Source of the DNA: Bretschneidera sinensis
Taxonomy: Eukaryota; Streptophyta; Magnoliopsida; Brassicales; Akaniaceae
DNA length: 64,000 bases
NCBI GenBank assembly: GCA_023935145.1
Contig: CM043700.1
Location: 69,277,620 to 69,341,619, forward strand
Reading direction: 5' to 3'
A model generated the notes under the pieces. The model worked only from the letters and a program-made list of their open reading frames with translations. It made no database searches and had not been told where the DNA came from. Below, one piece after another: positions 1-11,684 of this stretch. Position numbers and translations under genes: made by a program. The first letter of the stretch is position 1. Every line of letters starts with the position of its first letter.

Positions 1-759
1 AGATCGTCAACACCTGACATCATATTTATATAAATTTTCTAATTTATTCTTCAATCTGATATAAACCACATACTTTGAAAATTCCTACTTTGAATTCAAG
101 AAAACTTTATAAATGTCAGAAATTCAAAAATAACCATTATGTTATTACCTTCTGGTTTTCTGATAGATTTTTCTGATTTTCTATACAATTCTGCAGAAAA
201 ATCTTTTAAAATTTTGCTCTTCCAACATTTCTTTGAGTCCTCAAGTGTTTAGAGAAAAAAGAGAGAGATTGAAAGAAATTGAACGAAATCGTTCAGTTAT
301 AAATATGTTTGCATATATATAAATTTTCTTTGCTTTAGCAGCCCCCCCTCCCTTGCATTCTCGAGCTCTCAAAGTTTTGGAGACGTGGAAGGAGTGCAGA
401 GTTTCATTTAAAACTCTGTTTCCTTTGGCAGCAGGAGGCTGCCACGAATTTGCTATGTGGGAGACACACAGCCTCCCACAATTCACTTGGCAGTAGGTGC
501 TGCCACCTGCTGCCCCATTTCTTTGAATTTACTTTTTTTAAACATTTTTTTTCTTTTTTTCTTTTCCTTTCTTTTGGACGTTCTGGACGTCTAAATTTTT
601 TTCTTTTCTTATCATTTAATGACGTCTATGTCCTAATTTTTTTTACAAAAGAATTATTTTATTCAATGCTTAGTCCTTCGCGTAAATATATTATTTTAAT
701 TTCATGTCAAATTTATTAAATTACTTATTTACCCTTACTTTACGAAAACGGGTATTACA
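1..759 (-). repeat. Partial LTR of a Tekay-type Ty3/gypsy element
   Basis: Read on the minus strand, an LTR begins at 759 with TGTAATACCCG and runs off the left edge of the window. The first ~60 bases closely resemble the start of the Tekay-2 LTR at 53603 (TGTAATACCCG, then an AAGG/GGTAAAT stretch and AATAAATTTGAC). A TATA-like stretch lies on the minus strand around 305-330. The PBS and any internal region would be outside the window, so it could be a solo LTR or the edge of a whole element. Overlapping short ORFs here are not credible genes. Confidence 0.7.
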
Positions 760-1229
760 GAAAGTGTGCTTAAATTATTATGTGATTCAGTTAAATATTT
801 ATGTTTTTTTCTTTATATGATTGGAACATGTTTTTGGGTTTCACATTCTGAATAAAAAAAATGATTTTTAATTTAATGCATGATTGTATTCGGGTTGAAT
901 AAATTATTGTGTTCGGATTATACTTTTTGAGAATTAAAAAATTATTTTGATTTGTTCCATATTGGTATTGTATTGGGATTTTGATTGCTTTTATGTTGGA
1001 TTGTTGGGATTTCAATTTCTATATGATTTATAAATTGATTGTTTGGTATATTTTTTATTTATAAATTGAGTTGTTAAGTGATTGTTTATTAATTAGGGTT
1101 TTGATATTATTTGATAACTCTGATATGGTATTCTGGTCCAAATTTTTTATTATGATCTAATTTGTTTATTGCTTAATGCTTATTTATAGTGTTACCAATA
1201 CTATATTATATTGTTCTAGTTTATTTTGA
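760..1229. other. AT-rich sequence without a gene
   Basis: This stretch lies between the partial LTR and the first MULE fragment. It is rich in A and T and contains no convincing ORF or structured RNA. It may be the 5' flank or 5' UTR of the MULE transposase. I did not find a Mutator terminal inverted repeat here. Confidence 0.4.
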
Positions 1230-1614
1230 TTGTGGAATGACCAGTTCTGTTGTATTAAGCTATATTATTGGAGGAAGTTTGCCTACAATAATATGATAGT
1301 TTACAGTGACGGGAAATGTGAGTATTTTACGAGGCTAGACAGGGATGATGTGAACTTAGTGGCCTTTTTGCATATACTTTTCCTACCTCTTGGAAATGGA
1401 AAAGATTATAGGGTGTTTTACAGAAAATTAAATTGTGGTCCAGGGAATGAGTTTTCTGAAATAACCAATGACCTTCATGTGAGGGAGATGTTAGACCAAA
1501 ATGATATTTATGCTTGCTCTATGTTCATGGTAGAGCCCAACGATGCTTTGATAATGCCTAAGTGTTGTAATGTGTAGGGGGACTTTAAAAATAGGGGAAA
1601 AAGTTGATGCTATG
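1230..1614 (+). pseudogene. MULE transposase fragment 1 (PB1-like N-terminal domain)
   Basis: The 115-codon ORF at 1230-1577 reads like the PB1-like domain at the N-terminus of many plant MuDR-type transposases: 'FCCIKLYYWRKF' followed by a 'YSDGKCEYFTRLDRDDV' stretch and a later 'LHVREM' segment. After an in-frame stop at 1575-1577 the frame continues to 1614 (GDFKNRGKSxDAM-like), where Tekay-1 interrupts it. The next codons resume at 11685. The protein would cut and re-insert its own element; this copy is dead because of stops, frameshifts and three large insertions. The identification rests mainly on the downstream pieces, which join to it in frame. Confidence 0.7.
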
Positions 1615-2238
1615 TCTCACGACCAAAACCTATAAAACTACCTTTATGAGTCTAGGACGTACAATCAAATTAATTACAATATTTTAATAGGAACCTTATT
1701 ATGTCATTTTCATCTTCAACATTTATCTAAATATTAACTTCAAGTTTTCATTTCCCATTTGTGAATAAAAAAAAAAAAAATTACAAACCATATCAAATTT
1801 AGTCACTTCTTACAACATAACCATTAATATAATTACAATAAATTGTAACATGAGGAGAGGATGCCAAAGATACCACCTAAATTAGAAGACGATCCTGATA
1901 GCGAAAATAACGTCTAATACACACCCAAACTTGGCCATTTTACCAAAGAAACGACCAGTCAGCTTTTTAAGTCGATATGAGTTTAAAGTATCAAAATTCA
2001 AATTCTTATACAACAAGAAATAATATTTTTTTTATATAAAACACATAAATACAATACTAAATAATTTAAAACATGAACTCTGACTTTAAATCAACACCGA
2101 TTATTCTTCATCTTTCAACATGAATCATAATATTGAAAGTCATCAAATAACTTCTTTTCATCTTCTCAAAACTTATAAATAATTTAATCATATTTTTTCT
2201 TAGGTTGGTTTCCAAAGAGCAAGTGTGTGTGTGTGTGT

Positions 2239-2288
<50 letters not shown>

Positions 2289-3472
2289 TCATCATCATCA
2301 TCATCATCGTGTATCTCCATCCAGTAGGATATGCATATATTAAATGTCCCCATTCAGTAGGACACACATCTAGATACTATAACAGACTATAATTGAATGC
2401 AGAGTAATCTCTAGGGCACACCCGTATCATCATCGCATATCCCCATCCAATATGATATGTACATAATATAATAAATGTCCCCATCCAGTATGACACTTCT
2501 GTGTATTATTACAACATCAGTACCAAGCCCATTATCATAATCTTAATAATAAATTTCATTCTTAATTCTCTTTTCATACTCAAAACATCTCAGAAATATT
2601 TTATTTCAAAAAATACAAATCTTCTTCATAATTTATTAAAAAATGATCAATAATTTCAAATCAGAGATAAAAATTCATACTTCTTCACAAATATTTCAAC
2701 CCAAACGTACAAATTCATCTTTTTCTCAAATAGTTCATAAATTCAAGCACAAAATACATTTTTACCGCATAAAAAGTAGAGAGAATTTATTTATAGTTTG
2801 GTAATAAAAACTCACCTCAATACCTTAACTACTCAATCTAGACGCTCTTTACAAAGCAAGGGTACTCGGATATTCTTCTCCACTATACCTCCACCTAACA
2901 AGAATACGCTTAACTAGTATTACTATCTCATAACTTGATCTAAACTCCCTTTAATGGGTTAAATGCATGTATGTGTGTATGCATGCTCCAATCTATTCTT
3001 AAATTCAAAGTTTTTGAACTCGTTTCCTTCATCTTGAATCAAAATCCAAACTTTAGTCAAGAAGAATATGAGGTTTTAAACTTTTAAAATCACGATTTCA
3101 ATATGAAAAAAAAGAGATTATCTCCAAAAACATTTTGTCAAAAAATTCTTGAAACCAAATCTTGAACAATCAAATTCAATAAATGTCTATGAAAATCTTC
3201 AAGTCTCGTATAATTCTTTGAGAATATTGAGAGAATTTGAGAGAGAGTTTTAAAGAGAGAAATATCATTCAAAATGAGAAATGAAGTTTATATAGCCAAA
3301 ACCCTTTAGTCGATTGCCCAGTCAATTGGGGTTGCCTTAGTCGACTGTGGCCTTTGAATGCCATTTAAACCCCATTTTTCATCAATTTAATGTCTTTCAA
3401 CCTCTTTTCTTCCATATATTTTTAAATTCTTGTCTCAATATTGCCTAAAATTTGAATATTTAAATTAAACCA

Positions 3473-3527
<55 letters not shown>

Positions 3528-3595
3528 TGCATGATAATCAAAAATCAAATAGAAGATTACCAAATCACCCATACCTCAAGGGTGAGGATTTTACA
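1615..3595 (-). repeat. 3' LTR of Tekay-1
   Basis: On the minus strand the LTR starts at 3595 with TGTAAAATCCTCACC and ends at 1615 with GGTCGTGAGA. The matching 5' LTR at 8551-11679 ends GGTCGTGGCA. Two stretches of simple repeat have expanded here relative to the other LTR: GT/AT/ATC at 2221-2308 and AT at 3476-3524. Near 3300-3350 several copies of GTCGACTG- or GTCGATTG-like words sit just upstream (minus strand) of a TATATAAAC box around 3288-3297. Confidence 0.85.
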
Positions 3596-4438
3596 TTTTC
3601 TACCCTCCTATAGAAAAATATCATCCTCGAAATTTGCCTTGAAAATAAAAAAGATGTGGATATTGGGTGCACATAGCTAAATCACGCTCCCACGTGTCTT
3701 CTTCAACTGTGTGATTGTGCCAAAGCACTTTAACTAATGGAATAGTTTTATTGTGCAACACTTAGTTTCACCTATCCAAAATCTCAACTGGTTACTCACC
3801 AAAAGAGAGATCTTCCTTTGATGCAACATGATCATAATGAAGTACGTGTGAAGGGTCAGGTGTGTACTTTCTCAAAGAAGATATGTGGAATACATCATGA
3901 ATCTAAGATAACTCTTGAGGTAAGGCTAATCGATAAGTAACTCCACCAATTCTTTCAATTAACTCATATAGACCAATGTAACGAGGACTAAGTTTACCCT
4001 TACGTCCAAACCTGAGTATACCTTTTAAAGGTGCTACTCTCAAGAATACTAGTTTCCTAACTAAAATTCTAAATCACGCCTTCTATGATCTGCATAACTC
4101 TTCAGGCAATTTGAGCTGCTTTCAGATGTTCTCAAATAATCTTTACTTTTTTAATTGTAATTTGGACCAATCAAGACCTAACAACTGTCTCTTACCAACC
4201 TCATCCCAACATACTAGATATCTACATCTTCTACCATAAAGTGCTTCATATGGGGCTATTCCAATACTGGATTGATACCTATTGTTATAAGAAAATTCTA
4301 TTAAAGGTAAATGAAAAATTCAAGATGCAAATCCTTAGCATATCCTCCAAAGTTTGAATTGTACATCTTGGTTTTCCATCAATTTGAGGATAATAAGAAG
4401 TACTAAAATTAAGCTTAGTACCCATAGCTAATTGAAAA

Positions 4439-6777
4439 CTAGGCCAAAACCTTGAAGTAAATCTCAGATCTCAGATCTTGGTCTGACACTATGGATACTA
4501 GAGCTCCATGGAGTCTCACAATCTCATAAATATATAACTGTGTCAACCGTTCTAGAGAAAATGTGATCTTAATAGCTAAGAAATGGACAGATTTAGTTAA
4601 TATTTCAATAATCACCCAACTAGCATTATGACCAGCCTGAGTCTGCGGTAAGCCCGATACAAAGTCTATAGTCACATGTTCCCATTTCCATTCAAGAATG
4701 GGAAGAGGCTATAGTAAACCAGCTAGCCTCTGACGCTTTACCTTAACTTGCAGGTAGGTCAAACATTTTGAAACAAATTATGCAATCTCGTGTTTCATAC
4801 CAAGCTACCAATATGTTTCTCAAAGTTTCTATACATCTTTGTACTAACTGAATGTATTGAATATGCGGTACTATGGGCTTCATCCATAATTTCCTTCTTC
4901 AACTTACTATCATTTGGTATATATAAACGACTCCTAAAAAGAAGCATACTATCACCTCGAATTACAAAATCTAACCTAACTTTGTTCTGCACTTCTTTTC
5001 AGATTCTCTGCATCTCCAAATCCCCATTCTAAGCTTCTAAGATATGATCCACGAACACTGGTCTAACTCGTATATTAGCCAATAGTATTTCACACTTATG
5101 ACTCAATTCTACTCCCAAAAATCTTAAATAAGAATACAACTCTCCCTTCATATTTCTCAAAAACACTCAGCTTTCTTGACTTTCGACTTAAGGCATCTAC
5201 TACTGCATTGGTTTTTCTTGGATGATAATTAATAGTACAATTATAATCCTCAATTAATTCAATCCATCTCCTCTACCTCAAATTCAAATCTTTCTAAGTA
5301 AATAGATATTTCAAACTCTTATGACCAGTATAGATTTCACAAGCCTCTCCATATAAATGATGTCTCCAAATTTCAAGAGCAAAAAACAAATGTAGCTATC
5401 TCCAAATCATGAATGGGATAATTATGCTAATGGTTCTTTAACTGCCGAGATGCATAAGTAATAACTTTACATTTTACGTCCATACACCTCCAAGGCCACA
5501 ATGAGATGCATCACTAAAAACCATAGATCATTTACCACTAACAGGAAGAGTAAGTAATTGAGCTAATGTCAACTTCTTCTTCAGTTTCTAGAAAATCTCC
5601 TCACTTTCTTCAATCTGCTTAAATTTAACAACTTTTCAGGTCAAACGGGTTAATGGTGCAGCTATCAAGAAATGCTCAATAAATCTTATGTAATATCTAG
5701 CCAGACCAAGAAAACTCTGAACCTTCGTCACATTTGTTGGTCTATCCCAATTAACCATTGCTTCTACCTTCTGAGGGTCTACATAAATTCCTTCACCAAA
5801 AATCACATGGCCTAAAAAGACTACTCTATCAAGCCAAAATTCACATTTGCTCAACTTAGCATATAATTTTTTCGCTCTTAAGGTCTGTAATACAATCTTC
5901 AAGTGTTGCCTATGTTCTTCTTTACTTCGAGAATACACCAATATATCATCAATAAATACCACTACAAAGCAGTCAAGCAAAGTTTTAGATACCCTATTCA
6001 TCATATCTATAAAGGTTGCAGGTGTATTGATCAATCCAAAAGACATAAATAGAAATTCATAATGACCGTAACGAGTGCGAAAAGTAGTCTTTGATACATC
6101 AGTTTCCTTGACTTTTAATTGATGATAATCCGACCTCAAATAAATCTTAGAAAATACACAAGCACCTTTCAATTGATCAAAAAAAATCATCAAATCTAGG
6201 TAAAGGATACTTATTCTTCACAGTGACTTGATTTAGCTGCCTATAATCAACATATAACCTTATAGTTATATCATTCTTCTTTACAAATAAAGCAGGAGCA
6301 CCCCAGGTGATACACTTGGTCTAATAAACCCCTTTTCTAACAACTCCTGCATTTGAACTTTAAGTTCCTTAAGTTCAGTTGGGGCTATACAATATGGTGC
6401 AATAGAAATGGGATTAGTATTAGAAACTAAATCTATTACAAACTCAATTTCTCGGTATGTTGGCAACCCTAGCAAATCCTCTGGAAACACATCATAAAAA
6501 TCACTAACTGCTAAAATATCGACACCTCATTCTTATAATCAACCACAAAAGCTAAATAACCACTACAACCCTTATTAAGCATTCTCTGTGCTTTTAAAGT
6601 TGATATGATGCTTGTAGGAATTATTTTTCTATCCCCACAAAACTCAAATTCATCATATCCATGGATCTGAAAAATAGTTGTTTTCCTAAAATAATCCACA
6701 CAAGCATAATGTGCTGTTAACCAATCCATACCCAAAATTGCATCAAAATCCACCATCTCTAAAATAATTAAATGCAC
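4439..6777 (-). pseudogene. Degenerate pol of Tekay-1 (protease, RT, RNase H, integrase)
   Basis: In minus-strand order, the protease C-terminus (6777-6511) has the 'ILGMDWL' motif. The reverse transcriptase (6193-5636) keeps '[11 protein letters not shown]', 'RTRYGHYEF' and the catalytic 'FIDDILVYS'. The remains of RNase H lie around 5600-5150. The integrase zinc region and core (4992-4439) show 'IDFVSGLP' and 'IVSDQD', two of the three DDE acidic residues. Stops and frameshifts separate all these pieces, so no polyprotein can be made. The order PR-RT-RH-INT is that of Ty3/gypsy. Similarity to Tekay-2 pol is high at motif level. Confidence 0.85.
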
Positions 6778-7254
6778 ATAGAATTAACGTCCAACCAGTT
6801 GCAACACATAACCCCTATATACATTAACCACTTCCACACTATTTCCAATAGGACTTTCTATATATAAAATACAACCGAGAGATAATATAAGCCTATCAAC
6901 ATTCACAGCAAAAGAAACTGAACAAATGAGTGTGTGGATCTAGAATCAATTAAAATTTGAGCATCTAAACCAAATAGTAAAACCACACCTGTCATCACGT
7001 TCGGAGCAGCCTGAACATCCCATTGAGTAAGTGAATAGACTATACCCTGAGCATTAAATTCAATAGTTGATTCACCTCTTTGACTAGGCTGCCCACGTCC
7101 ATCTCTCTGTCTTTCTCCAAACTCCTGATAACTACCACTACTACCTCTACCATGACTCTATTGTCCTTTATTACCACCCATAGCTCGAAAATATCTTGGA
7201 CCTTGCTAACTACCCCTAGTACCTCCCGTACTCATCGAGCTCGAAACAGGTGTT

Positions 7255-8410
7255 GCACGTTAAGTGCAATCACATGCCATGTGACCTCTAACTCCACAAG
7301 TATAACATATTAGCTCAGTAAATCCATACTCCCCAGCAATATTTCTAGATCTCCCACACCGAAAAACAAACTATGAGCTTGTATAAATGAGTCAGCCCAC
7401 TAGATTTTCCTTATATCGGTACCTCGAAATTGTGGCCCATATCTAAAAGAGCGACTAACATTGGGCACACTATACGGATGAAACCTAGAATTTGATCTCC
7501 TCGACTGAGATACTCTAAATGATTTCCTTTGTTCTCTAAATTGTCTTATTTCATCTCTCAAGCTCTCATCTAACTAATCACTCTCAGCAATTAGAGCCTT
7601 ATCTATCGACTAAGTAAATGAAGTAAACATCAAGATAGAAATTCTAGAACAAATCTCTCAACTAATTTTATCTAGAAACTCCCGAATCCTATCATGTTCA
7701 ATACTCACCAAAGATGAGGAATATCATGACAAGACTATAAATCGACCCTTAAAATCGACTAATCTCATTTGTGGAGTTTGATGAAACTCTAAAAACTCTC
7801 GATGCTCCTCAACTTTATAGGTATAAGGAAAATGTTCCTTGAAGAAAATCTCCACAAAACTATCCCAAGTTTAAGGTCGTAAAATCATGCGAACTAAATC
7901 CCATCAATAGCGGGCCTCATCTACAAACAAGAATACTACAAAGGTAATCTTTTACTCATCAATAATATTCATAACTGAATCAATATTATCTAGATGATTT
8001 ATCCACTCTTCACAAACTGTAGGATCAGTGAAACTAGGAAACAAGGGTGGGTTCATCTTTCTAAACTATATTACGAACCTCTGGGCGAAGTACTAACTGC
8101 TCAGGTCTCTCATCTTGCTGAACTACAGGTCTCCCCTCCAATCCATTAGCTACCTCTCTCTGCTATTGACCATTATGTTGCTCCTCAGACATACGAGCAA
8201 AAGCCTCAAATACTCGTGTTACTAAAGTAGGATCAACATATCCAGTCTGAGTAGCATTCACATGAATATTAATCACAACAGCATTACTAGATGCATCATT
8301 CTCTCTAAAAGTAACATGCTCTACAGGTGACCCAGGATTAGAAATAGACTCACTAACATGAACTTAAACTCTAGGAATTCTACCATGACCTCGACCTCTA
8401 CCTCTACCTC
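7255..8410 (-). pseudogene. Degenerate gag of Tekay-1
   Basis: On the minus strand broken frames give a capsid-like segment around 7950-7700 (words such as 'EARYWWDLVR', 'FKEHFPYTYK' and 'HREFLEF'). A CCHC zinc knuckle, 'CYTCGVRGHMACDC', follows around 7310-7260; it is the nucleocapsid RNA-binding motif. A run of Arg/Gly codons near 8390-8450 matches the basic N-terminus seen in the Tekay-2 Gag. Many stops make this a pseudogene. Confidence 0.7.
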
Positions 8411-8533
8411 TACCTGTACATCTACCTCGACCATGTCTCCTATGTGGCAACCTAAAAAATCTTTATTACTCACCCAAATCTTTTTTTTTCAAATTCTTTA
8501 TTAATACGAGTCTACAGAATCTTAAAATCAACG

Positions 8534-8545
8534 GCTCTGATACAA
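8534..8545 (-). other. Primer-binding site of Tekay-1
   Basis: The minus strand reads TGTATCAGAGCC just inside the 5' LTR. Plant elements primed by initiator-Met tRNA carry TGGTATCAGAGC, so this is the same site with small changes. Confidence 0.75.
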
Positions 8546-9854
8546 AAAATTGCCACGACCCAAACCCACAAGACTACCCTTATGAGTCTAGGTTATACAA
8601 TCAAATTAATTCCCATATTTTAATAGGAACCTCATTGTTTCATTTTCATCTTTAACATTTATCTCAATATTAACTTCAAGTTTTCACTTTCTATTTGTGG
8701 GTAAAAGATAAAAGATATATTACAAACTATATCAAATTTATTCACTTCTTACAACATAACCATTAATATAATTACAATAAACTATAGCCAGAGGAGAGGA
8801 TGCCAAAGATAAAACCTAAATCAAAAGATGCTCTTTATAGCGAAAAAGTCATCTAATACTCCTCTAAACCTAGTGATTTCGCCAAAAAAATGACCAGTCA
8901 AATTTTTAAGTTGATATGAGTTTAAAGTACCAAAATTCAAATTTTTAAACAACAAGAAATAACATTTGTTATATAAAACACGCAAACACAATGATAAATC
9001 ATTTAAAACATGAATCCTAAATTTAAATCAACACATATCATTCTTCATCTTTCAAAATAAATCAACCTAAATCATTAACTAATCATAATACTGAAAGTTT
9101 TCAAGTAACATCTTTTCATCTTTTCAAGAATCATAAATAATTTAATCATCTCTTTTCTTGGGCTGGTTTCCAAAGAGCAGGTATACACAGAATATATATC
9201 ATCATCGTATATCCCCATCTAGCCGGACATGTATCCAAATACTATAATAAACAACAACTGAGGGCATGGTAATCTCTAGGGCACACCATTTTTATCATCA
9301 GGTATCTCCATCCGGCAGGATACGTACATAATATAATAAATGTCCCCATCTAGCGTGATACTTCTGTATATTATTACAACATCAGTACCAAGCTCATTCT
9401 CATCATCTCAATAATAAATTTCATTCTGAATTCTCTTTTCATACTCAAAGCATCTCATAAACATTTTATTTCAATAAATATAAATAATCTTCATAACTTA
9501 TTCAAAAATGATCAATAATTTCAAATCAGAGATAAAAATTGGTACTTCTTCACAATTATTTCAATCCAAACGTACAAATTCATCTATTTTTTTCTCAAAT
9601 AGTTAATAAATTCAAGCACAAAATACATTTTTTACACATAAAAAGCAATGAGAATTTATTTATAGTTTGGTAATAAAAACTGACCTCAACACCTCAACAA
9701 CCCAATCTGAATACTTTTCACAGAAGCAGGGTTACTTGGACCTTCTTCTCCCACTATACCTCTACCTAACAAGAATACGCTTAACCAATATTACTGTCTT
9801 ATAATTTGATCTAAACTATTTTAATGGTTCAATGCACATTCCAATCTATTATTA

Positions 9855-10411
9855 AATTCAAAGTTTTTGAACTCTTTTTCTTCATCTTGAATCAAAATGC
9901 AAACTTCATTCAAGAAGAATATGAGGTTTTAAACTTTTAAAATTATGATTTCTATATGAAAAAAAGGATATTACTTCCCCAAAGATTTTATCATAAACTT
10001 CTTGAAACCAAATCTTGAACTATCGAATTCAATAAACGTTTATGAAAAACCTCAAGTCTCATATAATTCTTCAAGAGTTTTGAGAGAATTTTAGAGAAGG
10101 AAATGTCGTTCAAAATGAGTTTTAGAGAGATTTTTTAAATTCAAAATTTTTGAACTCTTTTGCTTCACCTTGAATCAAAATCCAAACTTTATTTAAGAAG
10201 AATATGAAGTTTTAAACTTTTAAAATCATTTTTTATATATGAAAAAAGGAGAAAAGAAGAGATTACCTCCATAGACATTTTGTCAGAAACTTCTTGAAAC
10301 AAAATCTTGACTAATCGAATTCAATAAATGTATATGAAAAACCTCAAGTCTCGTATAATTCTTCAAGTGTTTTGAGAGAATTTTAGAGAGAGAAGTATTG
10401 TTCAGAGTGAG
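9855..10411. repeat. Tandem duplication of ~270 bp inside the Tekay-1 5' LTR
   Basis: The segment starting AATTCAAAGTTTTTGAACTC at about 9855-10120 is repeated at about 10138-10411, with scattered differences. The partner LTR (about 3000-3280) has one copy only, so the duplication arose after insertion of the element. Confidence 0.75.
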
Positions 10412-10575
10412 AAATGAAGTTTATATAGCCAAAACCTTTGCTAGTTGATTGCCTAGTCGACTGGGATTGCCTTAGTTGATTGGTATTGCCTTAGTCTATT
10501 GCCCAGTCAACTAGGATTCTTTAGTCAACTGCTTAATCGACTGGAGCCTTCTGATGCCCTCCAAACTTCATTTTT

Positions 10576-11491
10576 GGTTAAATTACAACAACATCCCTAA
10601 GGTTTGCCCCTAATTACAACTACATCCCTAAGGTTTTCAAAATAAACATCCCCTTCCAAACTTTTTACTCAACATTACAAATTCATCTTAAATGGCTACC
10701 AATGCCTAAAATACCCTTGAACCACCTACTTTTGTGAAACCAATTCTATTGTAAACCATGTTGTTTAATCTAATCTATGTTAATCAATTTTGATTTGTTT
10801 TTATTTGGATTCAGTCACATTTAATCTTTAATCTTATGTTCCAAATTAAACATATGATATTTGGAAATTCTTTTAATTTTTTTAAATTACTTGATAGATA
10901 AATAACTATTAATTTATATATTTATTGTCTTTAATTATGATGTTTGTTTTCATTGGCTTATCAGTTAATTTTTATTAACTCTTTTTAAATCATATGCTAT
11001 TGTATTTATATAACTATTGTTTTATAGTCACATGGTTAAGTTTATTATTTGGATATATATAATTTTAGTTTCAAATAATATAATCTTGGTTAATAAAGAC
11101 AAATCGAATTTCTTGATAAATTTTTTTTTTTGCAAAAAAAGACATTCAATTACAACAATCCTTAATATCCAATTAAATACATTCAATTACAAAAATTTCC
11201 AAATATCATCTGTTTAATTTGGAATATGAGATTAAAGATTAAATATTATTGAATCCAAATAAAAACCAAATCAAACTTGATTAACATAGATTAGATTAAA
11301 TAACATGGTTTATAATAGAATTGATTTCACACAAGTAGGTGGTTCAAGGGTATTTTAGGCCTTGTTAGCCATTTAAGATGAATTTGTAATGTTGAGTAAA
11401 AAGTTTGGAGGGATTTTTTTTTTAAAAAAAAAAAACCTTGGGATGTAGTTGTAATTAGGGGTAAACTTTAGGGATGTTGCTGTAATTAACC
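10576..11491. mobile_element. Foldback / long-TIR element, probably MULE-derived, with 10-bp TSD
   Basis: The left arm starts GGTTAAATTACAACAACATC and the right arm ends with its imperfect complement (GATGTTGCTGTAATTAACC). Further inside, CCAAACTTTTTACTCAACAT pairs with a matching stretch at about 11383-11402, and CATGTTGTTTAATCTAATCT pairs with another near 11290-11310. The arms are therefore several hundred bases long around a short loop near 10960-11130. The flanks carry the direct repeat CTTCATTTTT at 10566-10575 and 11492-11501. Duplications of 9-10 bp are typical of Mutator-superfamily transposition. It has no coding capacity. The uninterrupted site is seen in the other LTR near 3370-3400. 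Confidence 0.8.
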
Positions 11492-11684
11492 CTTCATTTT
11501 TTATTAGTTTAATGCATTCCAACCTCTTTTCTTCAATATATTTTTAAATTCTTGTTTCAAAATTGCCTCAAATTTGAATTTTTAAATTAAACCAATATGT
11601 ACATGTATGTATGATAATAAAAAAATAAAATAGGAGATTATCAAATCACCCCAACCCCAATTAGGGTGAGGATTTTATATTATG

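Larger units (their letters stand above)
1615..11679 (-). mobile_element. Tekay-1: old Ty3/gypsy chromovirus inserted in the MULE
   Basis: This element is oriented on the minus strand with both LTRs, a Met-initiator-type PBS (8534-8545), degenerate gag and pol, and a purine-rich tract next to the 3' LTR (minus strand AGGAGGGTAGAAAA, about 3596-3609). The target-site duplication is CTATG at 1610-1614 and TTATG at 11680-11684, one mismatch. Taking the element out joins the MULE frame (…DAM + PMEGSDNDG…). Its LTRs have diverged strongly, including microsatellite growth, a local duplication and a foldback insertion, and pol is full of stops. It is therefore one of the older inserts. The clade call (Tekay-like) rests on pol similarity to Tekay-2 in this window. 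Confidence 0.85.
8551..11679 (-). repeat. 5' LTR of Tekay-1, enlarged by two rearrangements
   Basis: This copy is about 3.13 kb against 1.98 kb for its partner. The excess is explained by a 916-bp foldback element (10576-11491) with its 10-bp duplication, and by a ~265-bp local tandem duplication (9855-10411). The outer end reads TATAAAATCC on the minus strand, one base off the TGTAAAATCC of the other LTR. GTCGAC/GTCGATT-like words recur at 10440-10545 upstream of the minus-strand TATA box. Confidence 0.85.

Noticed and set aside
2108..2353. ORF with poly-Asp and Tyr-Ile repeats
   Set aside because: It is a translated microsatellite (ATC and AT repeats) inside the Tekay-1 LTR.
5847..6062. 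Plus-strand ORFs inside 4.4-6.8 kb and 16-19.7 kb
   Set aside because: Shadows of the minus-strand pol frames, which carry the recognisable RT and integrase motifs.
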